Assembly: GCA_963559135.1 (NCBI GenBank)
Contig: CAUWJP010000004.1
Location: 47,657-111,656, forward strand
Source of the DNA: Sellimonas sp963559135
Lineage (GTDB): Bacteria > Bacillota > Clostridia > Lachnospirales > Lachnospiraceae
DNA length: 64,000 bases
Reading direction: 5' to 3'
How positions within the stretch are numbered: the stretch's first letter is position 1; each line of letters opens with the position of its first letter. The notes below the pieces were generated by a model. That model made no database searches, was not told the DNA's origin, and saw only the letters and a list, made by a program, of their open reading frames with translations. The translations under genes were made by a program, and so were the position numbers. This document shows positions 59,450 to 64,000 of this stretch, piece by piece.

Positions 59450-61075
59450 CTATTCTGCTGAAAGATCCAACTCTCTTACTCTGTTTCTTACCGGAAGTAC
59501 AAATGTCGGTGAAACGGAAAGCTCGTCCACTCCCATTCTGAGGAATGTCTCTGTCAATTCCAGATCTGCTCCAAGCTCGCCGCAGATGCCTACCCATGCG
59601 CCTCCTTTATGACCATTCTCGATTGTCATCTGAATCATGCGGAGCACTGCAGGATGATGTGCATCATAGAATTCATCCAGCTTCGGATTCTGACGGTCGA
59701 TTGCCAGTGTATACTGGGTAAGGTCGTTCGTTCCGATACTGAAGAAGTCAACCTCCTCAGCAAGCTGTTCACTGATCATGACAGCTGCCGGTGTCTCGAT
59801 CATAACCCCAATCTCCACATCTTTGAACGGAACTCCAGACTCTGTAAGCTCCGCTTTTACTTCTTCCATTATCTGTTTGATCTTCTTTACTTCATCGACA
59901 GAAATAATCATCGGGAACATTATGGAAATATTTCCATATGCGCTCGCTCTTAACAATGCTCTGAGCTGTGTTTTGAATACTTCCTCTCTTGTCAGGCAGA
60001 TACGGATCGCACGGTATCCAAGAGCCGGATTTTCTTCTTTATCCAGTTCAAAATAATCTACTTGCTTATCAGCACCGATATCCAGTGTCCGGATAATCAC
60101 TTTCTTTCCAGCCATGTTTTCTGCAACCGTCTTGTATGCATTAAACTGCTCTGTCTCTGTCGGATATGTGTCGGATTCCAGATAAAGGAATTCACTTCTG
60201 AACAGTCCGATTCCTTCTGCGTCATTCATCAGAACAGCTGCAGTATCCGCAACACTTCCAATGTTTGCGTACAGGTGAATCTCCTTTCCGTCCTTCGTGA
60301 TTGTCTTCTGTCCTTTTAATGTCTTGAGAAGTTTCTGTTTTTCCTCTTCTTCTGCTACAGCCTTCTTTGCCTTTTCCACTTCCGCGTCATCCGGATCAAT
60401 GATTACACATCCCGCATATCCGTCTACAATCGCCATATGCCCGTGCCATTCTTTCTTAATCGGAATACCGATAATTGCCGGAATATTCATCGTTCTTGCA
60501 AGAATGGCCGTATGAGAATTTGATGAACCGTGCTCTGTCACAAATGCAAGAAGCTTGGACTTATCCATCTGAACAGTCTCACTTGGAGCCAGATCGTCCG
60601 CCACAAGGATCACCGGCTCATCCAGATCACCCATATCATTGTCACATCCGGATAATACTGAAACCAGACGCTCGGAAATATCTTTTACATCGGCTGCACG
60701 TGCTTTCATATAGTCGTCATCCATCTCTGCAAACATTGTAGAGAAATTGTCCCCCGTCATTGCTACCGCATATTCCGCATTGACACTTTGTGATTCAATC
60801 ATATTCTGAATAGATCCGTTATAGTCAAGATCATCGATCATCATCATATGCACTTCAAAAATTGCCGCTCCAGAATCACCAACTTCCTGCAGTGCTTTTT
60901 CGTACAGGCTCTGAAGCTGTGCTTTTGCAGTTTCTTTTGCCTGTTCGAAACGTTCCAGTTCCGCTTTTGGATCATCGATTTTCGTCCTCTTTACCACTGC
61001 CGTGTTTTTTTCATAGAAAAACACTTTTCCAATGGCTACCTTTCGAAAGATTGATTTTCCTGCATATTTCTCCAT
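59450..61075 (-). CDS. ptsI: Phosphoenolpyruvate-protein phosphotransferase (PTS enzyme I)
   Basis: 541 residues. The phospho-histidine is His188 in EHGSSNSHTAILAR, which differs from the usual GGxTSH context. PEP-binding motifs follow (GIGLFRSEFLYLE, MFPMI, GVMIETPAAV, SIGTNDLTQYTLA, CGELGAD). It starts the phosphoryl relay to HPr and sugar-specific subunits. A IIB gene lies 59 bases upstream. No HPr gene is adjacent. Confidence 0.96.
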   Translation of the reverse strand: MEKYAGKSIFRKVAIGKVFFYEKNTAVVKRTKIDDPKAELERFEQAKETAKAQLQSLYEKALQEVGDSGAAIFEVHMMMIDDLDYNGSIQNMIESQSVNAEYAVAMTGDNFSTMFAEMDDDYMKARAADVKDISERLVSVLSGCDNDMGDLDEPVILVADDLAPSETVQMDKSKLLAFVTEHGSSNSHTAILARTMNIPAIIGIPIKKEWHGHMAIVDGYAGCVIIDPDDAEVEKAKKAVAEEEEKQKLLKTLKGQKTITKDGKEIHLYANIGSVADTAAVLMNDAEGIGLFRSEFLYLESDTYPTETEQFNAYKTVAENMAGKKVIIRTLDIGADKQVDYFELDKEENPALGYRAIRICLTREEVFKTQLRALLRASAYGNISIMFPMIISVDEVKKIKQIMEEVKAELTESGVPFKDVEIGVMIETPAAVMISEQLAEEVDFFSIGTNDLTQYTLAIDRQNPKLDEFYDAHHPAVLRMIQMTIENGHKGGAWVGICGELGADLELTETFLRMGVDELSVSPTFVLPVRNRVRELDLSAE

Positions 61076-61134
61076 ACCGCTACTCTCCTTTTATCAATAT
61101 ATTGTTCTGGCTTCTAAACACCTTTTGCTCTTTC

Positions 61135-61440
61135 TTATTCAAGCACTCCTGCCTCTTTGAGTTTCGTCTCAATCTCAGATGCAGAGATTACATTCTGAAG
61201 GGCAATCAGTTTCGCTCCCTTCTTTTTTACATCTGCAAACATATCCGCAAAGTGCTGAGCACAAATTATCACATCATACTGCGGAGCAGTTTCCTTTCCC
61301 TCAAAAATCGGACAATGATGTACTTTTCCCGGCTCAACTCCATGTTTCTTTAATACTTTCTCCAGTGACATCTGAGCCATCAGACTTGACCCAGCTCCAT
61401 TTGCACAACATACTAAGAAATTTAAACTTTTATCTGCCAT
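61135..61440 (-). CDS. PTS subunit IIB (ascorbate/lactose type)
   Basis: 101 residues with the phospho-cysteine loop LVCCANGAGSSLMA (probably Cys12) and a small alpha/beta fold. UlaB-like IIB proteins phosphorylate the incoming sugar with IIC. Here no IIA or IIC accompanies it, and it precedes ptsI on the same strand. Confidence 0.88.
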   Translation of the reverse strand: MADKSLNFLVCCANGAGSSLMAQMSLEKVLKKHGVEPGKVHHCPIFEGKETAPQYDVIICAQHFADMFADVKKKGAKLIALQNVISASEIETKLKEAGVLE

Positions 61441-61686
61441 TTTAAGCTCTCCTCTCCCATGTTATGACCTTTATTTTACCACAAACCTTAGAAATTTTTA
61501 ATCTTTTTTGCTGAATTTTGCTTCTGTTTCTTTTTGCTTTTTCATATTTGGAGTTTCCGAGGTATACTCCCCTACCAGACACCCTAAGTTAAGAAAGCCC
61601 AGAATACGATTTCTGGTATTCCGGGCCATTCGTTATCTTTCTATATATACGCAGATTTTCCGTATAGTTCTATACACGAAAAATTT
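61441..61686 (-). terminator. Spacer with probable lgt terminator
   Basis: 246 bases. A hairpin of 11-base arms with one mismatch (61597-61607 / 61616-61626) follows lgt on the minus strand, ending in a weak T-rich tail. The right part is AT-rich. No open frame is supported. Confidence 0.6.
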
Positions 61687-62445
61687 TTAATACACTGTTG
61701 CTTTCTTCTTTCCTGTAAACAGTACTACAACACCGGCTATAAAAATGAAAATGGAGATAAACTGTGAGGTCGAGATCATTCCGATGCTTCCTCTTTCCAG
61801 ATCTCCCCGGAAAAACTCAATAATAAAACGTCCCGTACTGTAGAAAATCAGGTAACATCCTGATACTGTTCTTTCTTTCTTCGCATGTCCTGCAATCAGA
61901 CAAAGCACAATACAATTCAGGAAATCCAAAATACTGGAATAAATCTGTGTCGGTAGCAATGCAACATCATTTGGTGCAAAATCGGATGTATGGAAAGTAA
62001 TGGAAAACGGTGAATCCGTTTCTTTTCCATAGCAACATCCTGCAAGCAGGCATCCAATCCTTCCGAATCCCTGGGCCAGAGCGATCGCCGGTGCAATCAG
62101 ATCAAAATACTGCCAGAATCTCTCTTTTTTGATTCTGCAGACTACATATCCTGCCAGAACACCTCCAATAATACCTCCGTAAACTACAAATCCTCCCATT
62201 TCATCCAGAAGTACACTCGGATCCTCAATAATCCGATCCAGTATCGTCAGGTAATACAATACTTTTGCTCCCAGCAGCCCAAAAATTACTGAACTCAGAA
62301 AAAGAGTAAATACGATGTCCGTATTCATTCTGTATTTTCTCGCACGGTACTCCGTCATCAGATAAGCTGCAATAAATCCAATTCCAATCATCAGACCATA
62401 TCCGTGTATCGTCAATCCGCCAATCGTTAACAAGTCATTCTTCAT
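61687..62445 (-). CDS. lgt: Prolipoprotein diacylglyceryl transferase
   Basis: 252 residues, about seven membrane segments. The invariant Arg lies in GRIGCLLAGCCYG, and the C-terminal motif in GRFIIEFFRGD. It moves diacylglycerol from phosphatidylglycerol to the lipobox cysteine of prolipoproteins. The CC in the signature loop is a Gram-positive variant. It lies 26 bases downstream of the sigma factor gene. Confidence 0.9.
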   Translation of the reverse strand: MKNDLLTIGGLTIHGYGLMIGIGFIAAYLMTEYRARKYRMNTDIVFTLFLSSVIFGLLGAKVLYYLTILDRIIEDPSVLLDEMGGFVVYGGIIGGVLAGYVVCRIKKERFWQYFDLIAPAIALAQGFGRIGCLLAGCCYGKETDSPFSITFHTSDFAPNDVALLPTQIYSSILDFLNCIVLCLIAGHAKKERTVSGCYLIFYSTGRFIIEFFRGDLERGSIGMISTSQFISIFIFIAGVVVLFTGKKKATVY

Positions 62446-62471
62446 TGTCTTTCACCTGGTTACCTTAAATA

Positions 62472-63440
62472 TTATTCAAAATATTCATTTTGCCCTTTCT
62501 CTCGCATTCTTTGTCTCAGTCTTCTGAGAGCTTTGCTTTCTATCTGACGAATTCTCTCTCTCGTCAGATGCATCTTCTGTCCAACTTCCTCCAATGTATA
62601 GACTCGTTCTCCATTCATACCAAAACGCATACGGATAACCTCCTGCTCACGTTCCGGCAGAATCTTCAGAAGTTCTTCAATTTCTTCACCAACTATCGTA
62701 GAAATCGCCGCATTTTCCGGCTGCTGCGCATTACTGTCCTCGATAAAATTTTCAAGACTACTGTCTTCTTCTTCGCCAACCGGCGTTTCAAGAGAAACCG
62801 GAGTTCTGGCATATGCCAGAATATCCCTTACCTCTTCTTCTGTCTTATCGCCAAGCTTTGCCGCTATCTCAGCTGGTGTCGCCTCTCTTCCCAGCTCCGT
62901 CATGAGCTCCTTGGAAGCTCTCCTGACTTTTGTAATATTCTCAGACATATGTACCGGCACACGAATCGTTCTGGACTGATCCGCAATCGCCCGGATCATG
63001 GACTGCTTAATCCACCAGGAAGCATACGTCGAAAAGCGGTATCCTTTCTGATAGTCAAACTTCTCCACCGCTCTCATCAGCCCGATATTTCCTTCCTGGA
63101 TCAGGTCCATCAGCTGAAGACCATGCCCCACATACTTTTTGGCAATCGAAACCACAAGACGAAGATTCGCCTCCTCCATCTCCTTCTTCGCCTCAAGATC
63201 ACCTTCGGCAATCCGTTTTGCAAGCTCCTGCTCCTCCTCCGGAGTCAAAAGCGGGATCCGGTTAATTTCGTTTAGGTACATTCTGATCGAATCCCCTGCG
63301 CTGTCTCCGTATATTTTAGAGTCCACTGTTTCTGTCTCTTCATTCTGTGTCTCTTCATCTTCGGTATCTTCCAGAAGCCTTGCCTCCTCTTCCTTTATGT
63401 CATCCGGAGATAAGATTCTTTTCTTTTTTTTCTCTTCCAC
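62472..63440 (-). CDS. RpoD-like sigma-70 factor with short N-terminus
   Basis: 322 residues. Regions 1.2 (DSIRMYLNEINRIPLLTPEEE), 2 (NLRLVVSIAKKYVGHGLQLMDLIQEGNIGLMRAV; RFSTYASWWIKQSMIRA), 3 and 4 (LTRERIRQIESKALRRLR) are intact. Region 1.1 is replaced by about 45 acidic residues, so autoinhibition may differ. It may be a second group-1/2 factor rather than the housekeeping one, which usually is about 370 residues in this family. Confidence 0.9.
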   Translation of the reverse strand: MEEKKKKRILSPDDIKEEEARLLEDTEDEETQNEETETVDSKIYGDSAGDSIRMYLNEINRIPLLTPEEEQELAKRIAEGDLEAKKEMEEANLRLVVSIAKKYVGHGLQLMDLIQEGNIGLMRAVEKFDYQKGYRFSTYASWWIKQSMIRAIADQSRTIRVPVHMSENITKVRRASKELMTELGREATPAEIAAKLGDKTEEEVRDILAYARTPVSLETPVGEEEDSSLENFIEDSNAQQPENAAISTIVGEEIEELLKILPEREQEVIRMRFGMNGERVYTLEEVGQKMHLTRERIRQIESKALRRLRQRMREKGQNEYFE

Positions 63441-63687
63441 AATTCCCCTGCCCTTTCTTCTGCCTGAACCCTGCCATGTTGATCAAATCTGAAGTCTCTT
63501 CTTCAGAGGGTATGTGCACGAACTCTCACTGCGCTTCTTTGCATAGACAATCAGCACAACAGCCGGCTGTTGATTCAGCCGGCTGTCCGTTTTTAGCTTT
63601 TGTGGCTATTCTGTCAAAACCAGCATTGTCTTTCACTTTATTGTATCATGACTTGCTGATTTCATACAAGAATCTTATGCATTTTTC
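63441..63687 (+). repeat. Spacer with perfect 11-bp inverted repeat
   Basis: 63559-63569 (ACAGCCGGCTG) and 63576-63586 form a perfect hairpin with a TTGATT loop and a T run on the plus strand, although no plus-strand gene is visible upstream. The sigma factor promoter should also be here. Nothing else is supported. Confidence 0.55.
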
Positions 63688-63912
63688 TTATTTTACCAAA
63701 GCCATTCTTCCATTTACCGGAAGATTTGGTAGATGTTCAAAATAAAAGTTCTTTTCTCTGTCTGAATATTTCAGTTCCACCGGAATCCAGCCTCTTGCAA
63801 CATTAATATATAGATACTGTCCCGGTTTGATAATACTTCTCCCCTCACCGTTCAGAGCTGATAATACACAGACGTTTCCGTCTTTTCCTGTTTTTAAAAA
63901 TCCTATTAACAA
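63688..63912 (-). CDS. Small protein with TTG start, DUF5348-like
   Basis: 74 residues, starting at TTG (63912-63910) with AAGGAGG seven bases upstream, which outweighs the lack of an ATG. It reads LIGFLKTGKDGNVCVLSALNG and GWIPVELKYS, with a small beta-rich look similar to DUF5348 proteins. That match is weak. It has no membrane segment. The function is unknown. Confidence 0.55.
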   Translation of the reverse strand: MLIGFLKTGKDGNVCVLSALNGEGRSIIKPGQYLYINVARGWIPVELKYSDREKNFYFEHLPNLPVNGRMALVK

Positions 63913-64000
63913 AAAAATACCTCCTTATCAATACTCTGTTCATCTACATATTTACGAATTACTTTTTACAATACGAAGTGTATCAAAGGAATATGACCGT
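63913..64000. other. Right-edge sequence without a recognised gene
   Basis: 88 AT-rich bases. The first bases hold the ribosome site of the small gene. I see no other feature. Confidence 0.4.

Noticed and set aside
63559..63591. The perfect hairpin before the sigma factor gene as a terminator of the small TTG gene
   Set aside because: The T tract is on the plus strand, while the small gene runs on the minus strand, so polarity is wrong. I list it as an inverted repeat.
1..64000. CRISPR arrays, prophage or complete transposons
   Set aside because: No regularly spaced direct repeats, no integrase, portal or transposase frames, and no cas genes were seen.

Overview
The window looks like chromosome of a gut-type member of the Lachnospiraceae (Clostridia). 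This rests on gene content: a class III anaerobic ribonucleotide reductase, a flavodiiron protein, a rubrerythrin, a Csp-like spore-associated subtilisin, pyrophosphate-type phosphofructokinases, an archaeal-type AspRS with GatCAB, type I and type III glutamine synthetases, and strong AGGAGG ribosome sites with moderate GC. Most genes lie on the minus strand. No rRNA, prophage, complete insertion sequence or CRISPR array is visible. One tRNA (Arg, ACG) is present.

Layout. 1-4.1 kb: the start of an ECF sigma factor cut by the window edge, a GntR regulator, a MupG-type (DUF871) glycosidase, a beheaded DUF3284 gene and a GH4 phospho-glycosidase that has lost its ribosome site. 4.1-8.1 kb: nrdDG and a carbamate kinase. 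8.2-12.4 kb: a nucleotidyltransferase, a small conserved protein, a GlnK/GlnL-like two-component system and a PTS IIC protein. 12.6-16 kb: Csp-like protease, rubrerythrin, glycosyltransferase. 16.1-18.7 kb: an AT-rich metal(loid) island in which an ArsR repressor appears to control both a decayed permease/arsenate-reductase operon and an intact CobW GTPase plus thioredoxin-fold pair, through two operators matching at 17 of 20 bases. 18.7-23.7 kb: two PPi-type phosphofructokinase paralogues, an SDR enzyme and an MFS carrier.

23.8-42.1 kb is the core of the window, a glutamine island. It holds an ANTAR antiterminator, glnA, gatB-gatA-gatC-aspS (the Asn-tRNA route), gltD-gltB, pyrG, purF and, divergently, glnN. 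Almost every gene makes or consumes glutamine. The glnN and pyrG leaders each carry a hairpin whose hexaloop fits the ANTAR consensus (A at position 1, G at 4), placed so that it competes with an intrinsic terminator. purF has a promoter-proximal terminator, and a strong hairpin separates gltBD from aspS-gatCAB. I infer a locally encoded, RNA-based control of glutamine flux.

42.2-64 kb: a DUF4091 glycosidase-like gene behind a ruined ABC permease; a compact molybdenum operon (soluble bis-MGD enzyme, ferredoxin subunit, mobA, moeA, and a MobB fused to an acyltransferase that keeps its own internal start); a REPIN-like repeat and tRNA-Arg; a flavodiiron protein, YitT, GNAT and acylphosphatase genes; an MRB1590-like ATPase; a transporter and amidohydrolase operon (DUF3100, partner, deaminase, TSUP) facing a Crp/Fnr regulator; PTS enzyme I with an orphan IIB; lgt; a short RpoD-like sigma factor; and a small TTG-started protein.
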